A stretch of 64,000 nt of DNA from the NCBI RefSeq assembly GCF_900292015.1, contig NZ_LR130759.1:124001-188000 (forward strand), written 5' to 3'. The notes below the pieces were generated by a model. It was not told the origin of the DNA, did not search any database, and was given only the letters and a program-made list of their open reading frames with translations. A program made the translations under genes and the position numbers. This DNA comes from Mycobacterium basiliense. Its GTDB lineage: Bacteria > Actinomycetota > Actinomycetes > Mycobacteriales > Mycobacteriaceae. This document shows positions 55,269 to 64,000 of the stretch, one piece after another; within the stretch, counting starts at the first letter, position 1, and every line of letters starts with the position of its first letter.

Positions 55269-56075
55269 ATGGCTCTCCCCCCCTCAGGAAGCGACCGCGC
55301 CGCCGTCGTCACCGGGGCCTCGTCGGGCATCGGTGAGGAATTCGCCCGGATCCTTTCGCAGCGTGGCTATCAGGTCGTCTTGGTGGCCCGAAGCGCTGAC
55401 AAGCTCGAAGCCCTGGCCGGACGGCTGGGCCCGCAGGTGCATCCCCTGCCGGCCGACCTGTCGCAGCGAAGCGAGCGGGCCGCCCTGTTGGACAGGGTCG
55501 CCGCGCTTGGCATGACGCCGGACATCCTGGTCAACAATGCCGGACTGTCGACGCTTGGCCGGGTGGCGAAATCGGTTCCAGAAAAAGAACTTAACTTGGT
55601 CGAAGTCGACGTGGCCGCCGTCGTCGACCTGTGTAGCAGAATCCTGCCGGGAATGGTCGAACGTCGTCGGGGTGCGGTGTTGAACGTGGCGTCGGTGGCC
55701 GCATTTGGTCCGCTGCCCGGACAGGCGGCCTACGGCGCGGCCAAAGCGTTTGTCCTGTCCTACACGCACAGCCTGCGCGGCGAGCTACGAGGTACCGGGG
55801 TCTCCGCGACGGCGCTATGCCCAGGACCGGTGGATACCGGCTTCGGCGACGCCGCGGGATTCACCCAAGAGGAAGTCGATGGGGCCATGCCGAAGATCAT
55901 GTGGAAACCCGCAGCTCAAGTCGCACAGGCGGGAATCGATGGTTTGGCGGCAGGAAAGGCCGTTGTCGTGCCGGGCATGGCCAACCGGCTCTCGGCCGGC
56001 CTGGTCCGGATTACCCCGCCCGAGTGGCTGCTGCCGTTCTTGGTGCGCAACCACCCCGCGATGAAACGCGATTGA
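55269..56075 (+). CDS. Short-chain dehydrogenase/reductase (SDR)
   Basis: 268 residues from ATG 55269. VVTGASSGIGEEFARIL, NNAGLSTLG, the catalytic Ser in LNVASVAAF and YGAAKAF (Tyr and Lys) are all intact. The late TPPEWLLPFLVRN segment and overall length resemble the mycobacterial Rv1544-like ketoacyl reductases of this class. Substrate unknown; probably a fatty-acyl or ketone compound. It is followed by mmpL after 123 bp. Confidence 0.88.
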   Translation: MALPPSGSDRAAVVTGASSGIGEEFARILSQRGYQVVLVARSADKLEALAGRLGPQVHPLPADLSQRSERAALLDRVAALGMTPDILVNNAGLSTLGRVAKSVPEKELNLVEVDVAAVVDLCSRILPGMVERRRGAVLNVASVAAFGPLPGQAAYGAAKAFVLSYTHSLRGELRGTGVSATALCPGPVDTGFGDAAGFTQEEVDGAMPKIMWKPAAQVAQAGIDGLAAGKAVVVPGMANRLSAGLVRITPPEWLLPFLVRNHPAMKRD

Positions 56076-56198
56076 GAGTTGGCCGCCTTGATTTCTGCGA
56101 TGGAACGTCTTGTTTTGCAAGACAACAGCATTGGCTTCAATGTGCTCGCCTGTACCACGCCCAGGCGTGCGGCAGCGTTTCGGTAGGGTGACGTCGGG

Positions 56199-59090
56199 TT
56201 GAATACCACTCTTTCCGCGCCCGCCGGTTCCACACACGCCGAACGGCCCGCTATCGCACGAGTGATCCACGCCCTCGCGCTGCCGATCATCCTGTTCTGG
56301 CTGGCAGTCGTCGTCATACTCAGCGTGTTCGTGCCCTCGTTGGAGGTGGTCGGACAGGAACGAGCGGTGTCGCTGAGCCCCACCGACGCGCCGTCGGTGG
56401 TGGCCCTCAACCGCATCGGACATGTCTTCAACGAAGGTGAAACCGACAGTGTGGCGATGATCGTCCTGGAGGGGGACAAGCCCCTCGGTGACAACGCCCA
56501 CGAGTTCTACGAGGTGCTGATCCGAAAATTGCGCGCCGACAACGCGCACGTGCTCAGCATCCAGGACTTCTGGGGGGATCCACTTACCGCGGCCGGCGCC
56601 CAGAGCAACGACGGCAAGGCCGCCACCGTCCAGGTGAATCTCGCCGGCAAGCAAGGCGAGCTACTGGCCAACGAATCCGTCGACGCGGTCCGCCGGATCG
56701 TTGACAGCACCCCAGCGCCACCGGGGGTCACGGCCTACGTCACCGGGGGCCCGGCGCTGGCCGCAGACCTGCACAAGAGCGGCGACAAATCCATGGCCAA
56801 GATCACCGTGACCACCATCGTGGTGATCCTGATCATGTTGCTGTTCGTCTACCGGTCGCCGATCACCGTGTTCCTGCTGCTGCTCACGGTCGGGGTGGAA
56901 TTGACCGCGGCCCGAGGCGCCGTGGCGCTGCTCGGACACAACGAACTCATCGGACTCTCGACATTCGCGGTGAGCCTGCTCACGTCGCTTGCCATCGCCG
57001 CCGGCACCGACTATGGGATCTTCATCATCGGTCGCTACCAAGAAGCTCGACAGGCCGGCGAGGACAGGGAAACGGCCTTCTACACCATGTACCGGGGGAC
57101 CGCCCATGTCATCCTGGGCTCCGGTTTCACCATCGCGGCTGCGACCTTTTGCCTCAGCTTCACCCGGATGCCCTATTTCCAGACTCTGGGCGTCCCCTGT
57201 GCGGCGGGGATGCTGGTCGCCCTGTTCGTCGCGCTGACGTTGGGACCGGCAGTTCTCATTGTCGGCGGCCGGTTCGGCCTGTTCGATCCCAAGCGGGTGC
57301 TCAAGGTGCGCGGCTGGCGACGAGTCGGCACTGCGGTGGTGCGCTGGCCGGCACCCATCCTCGTCGTCACCTGCGCCATCGCTCTCATCGGCCTGATCAC
57401 CCTGCCCGGCTACCAGCCCAGTTACAACGATCGGGCATATCTGCCTAGTTTCATCCCCGCCAATCAAGGCTTCGCGGTCGCGGACCGCCACTTCTCCCAC
57501 GCCCGGATGAACCCCGAGATATTGATGATCGAGTCGGATCACGACATGCGTGATCCTGCCGACTTTCTGGTATTGGACAAGCTGGCCAAAGGCATATTCC
57601 GGGTTCCGGGTATCTCCCGCGTGCAGGCCATAACCCGACCCGACGGCACCACCATGGACCACACGTCGATCCCGTTCCAGCTGAGCATGCAAAACGCCGG
57701 TCAGGTGCAGTTGCTGCACTATCAGCGGGCCCGGATGAATGACTTGCTGACCCAGGCTGACGACATGGCCCGCACCATCGCACTGATGAGCCGGATGTAC
57801 GACCTGATGTCGCAGCTGGCCGTCAGCACTCACCGGATGGTTGGTGACACCGTCGAGATGCAACAGATCACCGCTGAACTGCGGGACAAAATTTCGGATT
57901 TCGATGACTTCTGGCGGCCGATCCGCAGCTACTTCTACTGGGAGAAGCACTGTTACGACATTCCGCTCTGCTGGTCGTTCCGGTCGATTTTCGATGCGCT
58001 GGACGGCATTGACCAGATCGACGAGAAACTGGATGCGCTGGTCAGTGACATCAAAGAACTGGACCGGCTGATGCCCGAGATGCTCACCACGTTCCCTCCG
58101 ATGATCGAAACCATGGAAAGCATGCGGATCATGATGCTGACGATGCACAGCACCATGTCGGGCATGTTCGACCAGATGAACGAGGTGAGTGAGAACGCGA
58201 ACGCCATGGGTAAGGCGTTCGACGCGGCCAAAAACGACGATTCCTTCTATCTGCCGCCGGAAGTGTTCAAGAACGAGGACTTCAAGCGTGCGATGGGAAA
58301 CTTCTTGTCACCGGACGGGCATGCGGCTCGCTTCATCATCCTGCATCGAAGTGACCCCGCCTCGGCCGGCGGGATTGCGAGCATCGACGGGATTCGTACC
58401 GCCGCCGAGGAGTCACTCAAGGGAACTCCGCTGGAGAATTCCAAGATCTATCTGGCGGGAGTGGGCGCCATCTTCAAAGATGTCTCCGAGGGCGCGAAGT
58501 GGGATCTTGTCATCGCCGGAGTTGCCTCGCTCTGCCTGATTTTCATCATCATGCTGATTCTCACCCGGGCCTTGGTGGCCGCCGGAGTGATCGTGGGAAC
58601 CGTGGCGATCTCACTGGGAGCTTCGTTCGGGTTGTCGGTGCTGTTCTGGCAGCACATTATCGGCATGCCGTTGCACTGGCTGGTGCTGGCAATGTCGGTG
58701 ATCGTTCTGCTCGCCGTGGGGTCGGACTACAACCTGCTGCTGGTCTCCCGGTTCAAACAGGAAATACACGCCGGCATCAACACCGGAATTATCCGATCCA
58801 TGGGTGGCACAGGCAAAGTCGTGACCAACGCCGGACTGGTGTTCGCTTTCACCATGGCATCCATGATGGTCAGTGACGTGCGGATGATCGGGCAGGTGGG
58901 CACCACCATCGGTTTGGGCCTGCTGTTCGATACCTTGATCGTGCGCGCGTTCATGACACCATCCATCGCCGCGCTGCTGGGTCGTTGGTTCTGGTGGCCG
59001 ATCCGGGTGCGCTCGCGACCGGGGCGGGCGCCGGTGACGCCGGCGCACACCGGTACCGCGGACCTGGCCCTGGCGGGCCGGTCCCGCTAG
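56199..59090 (+). CDS. MmpL-family RND transporter
   Basis: 963 residues from TTG 56199, the length of MmpL1/2/4/5. One N-terminal helix, a large periplasmic loop, a block of five helices, a second periplasmic loop with a long helical Met-rich hairpin (about residues 480-690), and a second helix block. Proton-relay Asp-Tyr pairs are present in [16 protein letters not shown] and [13 protein letters not shown]. These transporters export lipids, siderophores or drugs. No mmpS partner is next to it, unlike mmpS4-mmpL4 or mmpS5-mmpL5. It converges on the isonitrile-lipopeptide NRPS gene with 108 bp between stops. Confidence 0.93.
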   Translation: MNTTLSAPAGSTHAERPAIARVIHALALPIILFWLAVVVILSVFVPSLEVVGQERAVSLSPTDAPSVVALNRIGHVFNEGETDSVAMIVLEGDKPLGDNAHEFYEVLIRKLRADNAHVLSIQDFWGDPLTAAGAQSNDGKAATVQVNLAGKQGELLANESVDAVRRIVDSTPAPPGVTAYVTGGPALAADLHKSGDKSMAKITVTTIVVILIMLLFVYRSPITVFLLLLTVGVELTAARGAVALLGHNELIGLSTFAVSLLTSLAIAAGTDYGIFIIGRYQEARQAGEDRETAFYTMYRGTAHVILGSGFTIAAATFCLSFTRMPYFQTLGVPCAAGMLVALFVALTLGPAVLIVGGRFGLFDPKRVLKVRGWRRVGTAVVRWPAPILVVTCAIALIGLITLPGYQPSYNDRAYLPSFIPANQGFAVADRHFSHARMNPEILMIESDHDMRDPADFLVLDKLAKGIFRVPGISRVQAITRPDGTTMDHTSIPFQLSMQNAGQVQLLHYQRARMNDLLTQADDMARTIALMSRMYDLMSQLAVSTHRMVGDTVEMQQITAELRDKISDFDDFWRPIRSYFYWEKHCYDIPLCWSFRSIFDALDGIDQIDEKLDALVSDIKELDRLMPEMLTTFPPMIETMESMRIMMLTMHSTMSGMFDQMNEVSENANAMGKAFDAAKNDDSFYLPPEVFKNEDFKRAMGNFLSPDGHAARFIILHRSDPASAGGIASIDGIRTAAEESLKGTPLENSKIYLAGVGAIFKDVSEGAKWDLVIAGVASLCLIFIIMLILTRALVAAGVIVGTVAISLGASFGLSVLFWQHIIGMPLHWLVLAMSVIVLLAVGSDYNLLLVSRFKQEIHAGINTGIIRSMGGTGKVVTNAGLVFAFTMASMMVSDVRMIGQVGTTIGLGLLFDTLIVRAFMTPSIAALLGRWFWWPIRVRSRPGRAPVTPAHTGTADLALAGRSR

Positions 59091-59198
59091 GGCGGCCACG
59101 TTGCTCACGACGGGCCGAGTGTCCTCCGCGACATATAAACTACGCCGCCGACACGCCGGAGATCCCCGCCACGGATTATGACTCGAGTGTGGTGCGGG

Positions 59199-62100
59199 TT
59201 AGCGGGACAGGCCGTGCGCGAGCAGGGCGCGCACCGACCGCGGTGGCGCAGTGAGCTCGGTGACGGATTCGACGCCGAGCGCGATGGTCGGGTAATCGGC
59301 CAGATACTCTGCATACGAGCGGTCGCCCAGTTTCATGCCTAAGGAGAACCACCCGTCCACCACCGACCATCTTCGCGGATGCCTTCTCGCCCAGTCGCTT
59401 TGGTCTAGCCGATGCTTCCAGTCCAAGGCGGTGATTTCCTCGAGCGAATAGCCGCGGAGCAGGTCCCGGTAATTCACCGCGGCACCGCGTACCACGGTGA
59501 TGCCGCCTCCCGGCTCGGCCGATTCCACTAGCCCCGGCATCCCCCGAAGTATCGCCTTGGCGGCGGCTCGGCCGGTGGTAACCCCTTCGGTCAAGTGCAG
59601 CACCGGGCAGGCCCGCAGCGCGATGCAGGCATCGACGACGGACACCAGAATGTCGGCGGAGTCGGGCAATTGATAACCCTCGCCGAGCACCCGGGGCAGT
59701 CGGGTGATGGTGAAATCAAGGTCCGCGCCCCATCCGGCTATCACCAGCTCCGCCAGTGACTTTGATGCCGCGTAAGGGTAGGGCGCGGCACCCGGAGCGG
59801 TCACCCGTGGCACCGTCACATCGGCATTGACGACGTACGTCGACAAATGCACCAACCTGGTGGCACGTCGGGCGCATGCCTCAGCGATCGCGGATACCAG
59901 CTGCACGTTCGCCAATCGAAGCTCGCGATAAGGTACGAGCACGTTGGTATTGCCGATACAGTTCACGACGGTTCGCGCACCGGTGTCGCGGATTAGGACA
60001 TCCAGTTCCGCCGCGCCAAACTCGGCGGGGAGTCGTTCGATCCGCACCCCGTCGAAGCGCCGTAACGCCGTCCACGGATCTCGTTCTGGCAGCTGGGACC
60101 GGGTAGCCAGGACCACTTCCGGGCAGCGCAGTCCGGACTGCCGCAGTTCGAGGAGCGCCTGGGCAAATCCGGTGCCGAGAATTCCCGACGCGCCCAGCAC
60201 CAGGATTGTCTGGCGTCGCGCTGTGGCGTGCAACGCAATAGCGGGCCGCCGGTGCGATATCGCCGCAAGATCGCGTGCGATCTCAGCGGCCGCGTCGACG
60301 TCCATCCAGGCGTCGGCACCCGACATGGCCAGACCGAGGTTGCCGGCCAGCGCGCTGGCACTGTCGGCGCTGATCAGATCGAGAATTGACAGGTTGTGAC
60401 CCAGATACCTGCGCGTGTCGGGGAGGATTCTGATCAGGTCCAGTGAGCCGATCCCCTCGGCGAGCAGCGACGCCTCGGGGCGGATAACCCTGCCGAGGTG
60501 CCGACTCCAGACCTCGGCGAGGCCACGCGCCAGTTCGGTGGATTCGGCATCGCTTTCGGCCGCATCCGCGAGCCGAGGCAGCGTCGGCAGATTGGCACTG
60601 TCGATCTTCCCGTTGGGCTTCCTGGGGATGTGCGGCACCCCGACAACAGAAAACGAGGGCACTTGTGAGCCGACGAGGATGCGCTTGATTCGTGCCTGTG
60701 CTGGCTCGTCCTCGGCGCCTTCGCGGGTCCGCAGCGTTTCGAACCACACCGCGAGGCTTCCGTCGTGCGGCTCGACGGCGACATCGGATATCGTGGGCTC
60801 CTCGTGGATGCGCCGCACGAGCGCCGCCGTGTCGACACGTTTGCCGGAGATCTTGACGATGGCGTCCCTGCGCCCCGAGAAAACGAAAAAGCCGTCATTA
60901 TCCACGGTTACCCGGTCCGCAGTGGCGAAGACCCGACGTCGTGAACCGTCGCTGGCCGTCACGGTGCCAAAGCTGCTGTCATCCCTCCCCAGATAGCCGG
61001 CGGACACCAAATCACCGGCAATGACGACTTCACCGAATGCCACGAACACCGTGTTAGGCGCCACCGGACGGCCCAACCTGCGGCCAGCGTTCGCCGAGAC
61101 GGACCAGCCGTTGCCGACGATGGGTAAGTAGCTGACGACGACCGTGGTCTCCGTCGGACCGTAGCTTGAGACAACCGAGATCTGCTGGGCGGCAGCGGAC
61201 CGTGTCCACTTGTCGACGGCGCTGGGCCGCACCGGTTCGCCGCCGATAACGATTTGCCGCAGGCGTGAGTGGCGGAGCGGATCGATCGCGTCGTCGTCCT
61301 CGCACAGCAGGTGCCACACTGCGCTCGGTAGATCCAGCACCGTTGGACCCTTGGTGCCCACCTCTGCTACCAGCGTGTCCAAGTCGCCGGATCTCATGGC
61401 GGTGGAACGGATCAGCTCAGCCCCGCAAATCGCGCTGCCAAAAATCTCCTCGACGCTGATGTCCGATGTCAACGGCGCGCATTGCAGGAGGGTGTCGCTT
61501 GTTGCCCAGCCATAGGCCACCCTGACCGCATCGCAAAAAAACGCGAGCGATCCGTGGGAGATTCGGACGAGTTTGGGTTGTCCGGTCGATCCCGAGGTCG
61601 GCATAACGTATGCCGTGTTGCTGGCCAACGCAGCGTCCTGAGTCACCTGCTCGACGCGCAGTCGAACGAGCTGTCGCAACTCGGCCTCCGGCGCCGGCGC
61701 AAGGTGCGCAGCGGCCACGTCTACTTTGTGCGCCGAAATGCCTTCGCCATGAGCGGCAATCGCGTGCGCTCGGGCGTCGACCTCGTCGACGCTGTCGCAG
61801 ACGCTGTAGCCGCAGCCGGCCAGATGACATGCGACCAGCAGGTCGATCGTCTTGTCGGTGTTGTCGTCGGCGAATACCACGACGTCACCCGGGACGGCGT
61901 TATTGCTCACCAGCCAGCCAACCCATTGGTCGACGTAGCGGCGCCGTTCAAGAAACTTTTGGACGGCCCCGGCAGGATCCAAGAACCACGCTCGCATGCC
62001 CGTCGGGTCGCTGTTGATTACCGTATTGCCTTGGCAGCGGCTACCTTCCGCGGTAACTTCAAGCCATTCGCCGACAGCCATCGCGATCGGTTGGCCCCAC

Positions 62101-63389
62101 AGCTCCGGCATCGACTCCAACGCCGCAGCGATGCGGTCTGCGACCTTGGTCGGCCGCTCCCGCTCAGGCAGATCGGCTCTGTCCCAGATGGCCAGGTCAA
62201 GTGTGCGCCGGTCCTCGTCGAGGACACATGCCACGGTCATGCCCTCCACCGGCCCGATGTCCGTGGCGACCGGCGCTTCCGTCAGGAACGGGCGCAGGCC
62301 CGGTGCGCACGACTCGCGAATAAAGTTGAGCGTCAGCGCCTGCACGTGCGGCGTCCGGTTGACCGCCAAATACATTCGTCGGTAATGCTCTTCGCGCAAC
62401 CAACGGCGTCTTACCGCCTTGACATATCCCCGATCGAGCATTCGAACGACGTCGCCCACCGAAGCGAAGGGGGGAAATCGGACGGAGTGCGCAATCGAAT
62501 TGACTAGACAGGTGGCGACATGGAGATCGGGATCTCCGAAGCGGTTGTCAACTGCGTGAACTAGCAGGGTCTCGGTGCTCTGCCGAACGCTCGAATCCAC
62601 CGCTACCGCCGCGGTGGCGACCAGTGCGTTGAGGGGCACGTGCGCACGCTCGGAGAGGGCAAGGAGTACGTCGTAGGCGTGGCCGGAGACTCGCGCTGAG
62701 TCGCACAGGCGACCCCTGGCCGCCCCCCCGGGTGCGTCGCCCCGACCTGGTGCGGGGGCGCCGCGGTGGGCGTCGTTGGCCAGCTCACGCTGCACGACAT
62801 CGGCTAGACGAGCCAGCGACTCGTCCACTCTGGCCGCCTCACGGCGGTGCGCGTTTGCCAGCTTGCTCAAGTCCGCAGTGATGCAGGGGATCTCAGCAGC
62901 ATCGTCGAGGTACCGTGCCAAATCGGCCTCGATCATCCCGGTCGCGCCGCCATCGAGCAGTATGTGGTGTGTGTAGACGTCAAGGCCTGATACATGACCG
63001 CGCTCGCCGGTCCAAACGGTGTAGCGCACCAGTGGCTTGGCGAGGATACCGGAAGACCATGCGCGGATGAGTCCATCGCCACCGGGATCGTCCTGGTGCC
63101 GAGTGGCCGGGCAGACGTGCACGATGTCGTCGAACTGCAGCCTCAGCACGAGCTCTGGATAGTCGAGCCCCGCGGACGGCCCTTGGAGAACGCAGAGCTG
63201 CACCGGATTACCGAGTATCGACGCTTTCAGCGCGGCCAGGAATCTCGATGGTTCCAGTGGATGGAACCGATAGCGTTTGCCGATCAGATACAGCGCGGGA
63301 TCGTTGTCCTGCAGCACCCCGTTGTAGAGGTTCCGCTGCGACCTGCTTAGGGGAACTCGATCCGCGAGCCGATCCTTAGGCGTGGCCAT
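59199..63389 (-). CDS. nrp: Non-ribosomal peptide synthetase, single module C-A-T-R (isonitrile lipopeptide type)
   Basis: 1396 residues from ATG 63389, overlapping the carrier-protein stop by 14 bp. Order: condensation domain (about 1-430, with THHILLDGGATG matching HHxxxDG), adenylation domain (about 480-930: TSGSTGQPK, YGPTETT, ADRVTVDNDGFF, PRKPNGKID), thiolation domain (Ser in EGIGSLDLIR, about 970-1040) and a thioester reductase domain (VLGASGILGTGFAQALL and YAASK) that releases the product as aldehyde or alcohol. The neighbours (carrier protein, FadD10-like ligase) are those of Rv0099-Rv0101, which makes isonitrile lipopeptides linked to metal uptake. Rv0101 is about 2,500 residues with two modules; this one has only one. 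Confidence 0.92.
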   Translation of the reverse strand: MATPKDRLADRVPLSRSQRNLYNGVLQDNDPALYLIGKRYRFHPLEPSRFLAALKASILGNPVQLCVLQGPSAGLDYPELVLRLQFDDIVHVCPATRHQDDPGGDGLIRAWSSGILAKPLVRYTVWTGERGHVSGLDVYTHHILLDGGATGMIEADLARYLDDAAEIPCITADLSKLANAHRREAARVDESLARLADVVQRELANDAHRGAPAPGRGDAPGGAARGRLCDSARVSGHAYDVLLALSERAHVPLNALVATAAVAVDSSVRQSTETLLVHAVDNRFGDPDLHVATCLVNSIAHSVRFPPFASVGDVVRMLDRGYVKAVRRRWLREEHYRRMYLAVNRTPHVQALTLNFIRESCAPGLRPFLTEAPVATDIGPVEGMTVACVLDEDRRTLDLAIWDRADLPERERPTKVADRIAAALESMPELWGQPIAMAVGEWLEVTAEGSRCQGNTVINSDPTGMRAWFLDPAGAVQKFLERRRYVDQWVGWLVSNNAVPGDVVVFADDNTDKTIDLLVACHLAGCGYSVCDSVDEVDARAHAIAAHGEGISAHKVDVAAAHLAPAPEAELRQLVRLRVEQVTQDAALASNTAYVMPTSGSTGQPKLVRISHGSLAFFCDAVRVAYGWATSDTLLQCAPLTSDISVEEIFGSAICGAELIRSTAMRSGDLDTLVAEVGTKGPTVLDLPSAVWHLLCEDDDAIDPLRHSRLRQIVIGGEPVRPSAVDKWTRSAAAQQISVVSSYGPTETTVVVSYLPIVGNGWSVSANAGRRLGRPVAPNTVFVAFGEVVIAGDLVSAGYLGRDDSSFGTVTASDGSRRRVFATADRVTVDNDGFFVFSGRRDAIVKISGKRVDTAALVRRIHEEPTISDVAVEPHDGSLAVWFETLRTREGAEDEPAQARIKRILVGSQVPSFSVVGVPHIPRKPNGKIDSANLPTLPRLADAAESDAESTELARGLAEVWSRHLGRVIRPEASLLAEGIGSLDLIRILPDTRRYLGHNLSILDLISADSASALAGNLGLAMSGADAWMDVDAAAEIARDLAAISHRRPAIALHATARRQTILVLGASGILGTGFAQALLELRQSGLRCPEVVLATRSQLPERDPWTALRRFDGVRIERLPAEFGAAELDVLIRDTGARTVVNCIGNTNVLVPYRELRLANVQLVSAIAEACARRATRLVHLSTYVVNADVTVPRVTAPGAAPYPYAASKSLAELVIAGWGADLDFTITRLPRVLGEGYQLPDSADILVSVVDACIALRACPVLHLTEGVTTGRAAAKAILRGMPGLVESAEPGGGITVVRGAAVNYRDLLRGYSLEEITALDWKHRLDQSDWARRHPRRWSVVDGWFSLGMKLGDRSYAEYLADYPTIALGVESVTELTAPPRSVRALLAHGLSR

Positions 63390-63657
63390 CACATTCTCCG
63401 TGGTTCTCCAATTCCCAAACCCAGCCGGCAATCGACAGGTGCTCGGCCAGGCGGGACGGCAATTCCGATTCTCGGTTCACGCCAAGATGCTTCATCAAAA
63501 GAACGAACCGAACCGAGTCCAATCCGAGATCCCGGAGATCGGTTACATCACCATCGGTGAGGTCTGACTCGTCGATGTAGAGCACCTCACAAACGGCGGC
63601 AAGGATCCGTTGGCGCACCGCCTCAGACACGAACCGCCGCTTCGGCCTGCTGTCCAT
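63376..63657 (-). CDS. Acyl carrier protein of the isonitrile lipopeptide pathway (Rv0100-like)
   Basis: 93 residues from ATG 63657, or 84 from GTG 63630, where similarity to Rv0100 (78 residues) begins. The phosphopantetheine Ser is in DLGLDSVRFVLLMKHLGVN. The rest is the four-helix carrier fold with SELPSRLAEHLSIAGW. It receives the fatty acyl group from the FadD10-like ligase for later conversion to the beta-isonitrile acyl group. The start overlaps the ligase stop (8 or 35 bp), and the end overlaps nrp by 14 bp, so all three genes are coupled. Confidence 0.92.
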   Translation of the reverse strand: MDSRPKRRFVSEAVRQRILAAVCEVLYIDESDLTDGDVTDLRDLGLDSVRFVLLMKHLGVNRESELPSRLAEHLSIAGWVWELENHGECDGHA

Positions 63658-64000
63658 CGATCGACGCCGCCAGTGATGCGCGCATGACCTTGCCGGACTG
63701 GGTTCGTGGAATGTCGGCGACGATCACGATTGTCGATGGCCGTGCCATGGACTCCGACTGATGTCGAAAGCTGGCCGCGATCGTTCGTTTGAGCTTGCGG
63801 GTCTCCGATTCGTCCAGATCTCTCGTAGGCACCACGGCCAGCCCCACCAGGGCGCCAAACTCCGCGTCGGGAATCTCGTAACACGCGGCCGCTTGAACGC
63901 CCGGAATGCCCTCGGCGATGCGGTCTACCTCGTCGGGTGCGATGTTGACGCCACCGGAGATGATCATTTCCGAGGATCGGCCCTTGATGTAGAAGAAGCC
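63623..64000 (-). CDS. fadD10: FadD10-like fatty acyl-AMP ligase, C-terminal part (5' end outside window)
   Basis: The last 125 residues are in the window; the frame runs off the right edge. It matches FadD10 (Rv0099) closely: GFFYIKGRSSEMIISGGVN is the hinge and A8 region, and TQSGKVMR carries the catalytic Lys close to the end. FadD10 activates a fatty acid and loads it onto the Rv0100-type carrier rather than CoA. It is upstream of, and overlapping, the carrier-protein gene on the same strand. The rest of the cluster (Rv0097- and Rv0098-like genes) would lie beyond the window. Confidence 0.92.
   Translation of the reverse strand, partial: GFFYIKGRSSEMIISGGVNIAPDEVDRIAEGIPGVQAAACYEIPDAEFGALVGLAVVPTRDLDESETRKLKRTIAASFRHQSESMARPSTIVIVADIPRTQSGKVMRASLAASIDGQQAEAAVRV

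Noticed and set aside
56661..58148. 495-codon open frame antisense to mmpL
   Set aside because: His/Gln/Asp-rich shadow of a membrane protein gene; no ribosome site or homology.

Overview
The window is high-GC actinobacterial DNA from a slow-growing, non-tuberculous Mycobacterium. Evidence: ESX-1 substrate paralogues (EspB- and EspK-like), a PE_PGRS protein, an MmpL transporter, eight TetR regulators, and local gene order matching parts of the M. tuberculosis Rv0069c-Rv0073, Rv0091 and Rv0099-Rv0101 neighbourhoods, interrupted by lineage-specific catabolic and regulatory genes. The species cannot be fixed from the sequence alone.

Layout. (1) 1-4.7 kb: an accessory ESX-secretion substrate island: the 3' part of an EspB-like gene, a full EspK-like gene, and a second EspB-like gene facing them. 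The two EspB tails form a nearly identical 134-bp inverted repeat around espK. A TetR gene with palindromic sites is divergent from the second EspB-like gene. (2) 5.4-14.6 kb: a minus-strand operon gcvP-gcvT-gcvH-glyA-sdaA plus a flavoprotein, preceded by a tandem glycine riboswitch. It can in principle take glycine through methylene-THF and serine to pyruvate. (3) 14.8-23.8 kb: a decayed Rieske oxygenase, a D-aminoacylase-type amidohydrolase, an Rv0072/Rv0073-type ABC exporter, a membrane acyltransferase, a sulfotransferase and a frameshifted DUF1214-type gene. (4) 23.8-28.8 kb: a regulator-rich stretch with TetR and MarR genes next to hydrolases, with clear dyad operators. (5) 28.8-34.9 kb: a LysR / conserved protein / UGSC-like CGSC protein / class III CoA-transferase / PaaX / Rieske oxygenase block that looks like an uncharacterised catabolic or redox module. 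(6) 34.8-38.4 kb: a copper-resistance operon with a CsoR-type box, a 43-codon small gene, a His-rich exported protein and a copper P1B-ATPase. (7) 38.5-47 kb: small enzymes, a divergent pair of sister TetR genes and two translationally coupled Baeyer-Villiger-type monooxygenases. (8) 47-56 kb: a PE_PGRS protein with a propeller-like C-terminus, SDR enzymes, a methyltransferase relic, a TetR/diiron-protein operon, the MTA/SAH nucleosidase mtn, and a compact branched inverted-repeat structure that may be an RNA. (9) 56.2-64 kb: MmpL, then on the minus strand the 3' part of the isonitrile-lipopeptide cluster (fadD10-like ligase, carrier protein, NRPS). The NRPS has a single C-A-T-R module, unlike the much longer Rv0101.

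Four loci are broken: the Rieske oxygenase at 14.8 kb, the DUF1214 gene at 23 kb, an alcohol dehydrogenase at 46.5 kb and a methyltransferase at 50 kb. A cyclase-like gene at 55 kb has a shifted C-terminus. No tRNA, rRNA, CRISPR array, insertion sequence or phage gene was recognised. Family names come from motif recognition by eye; no database search was run.
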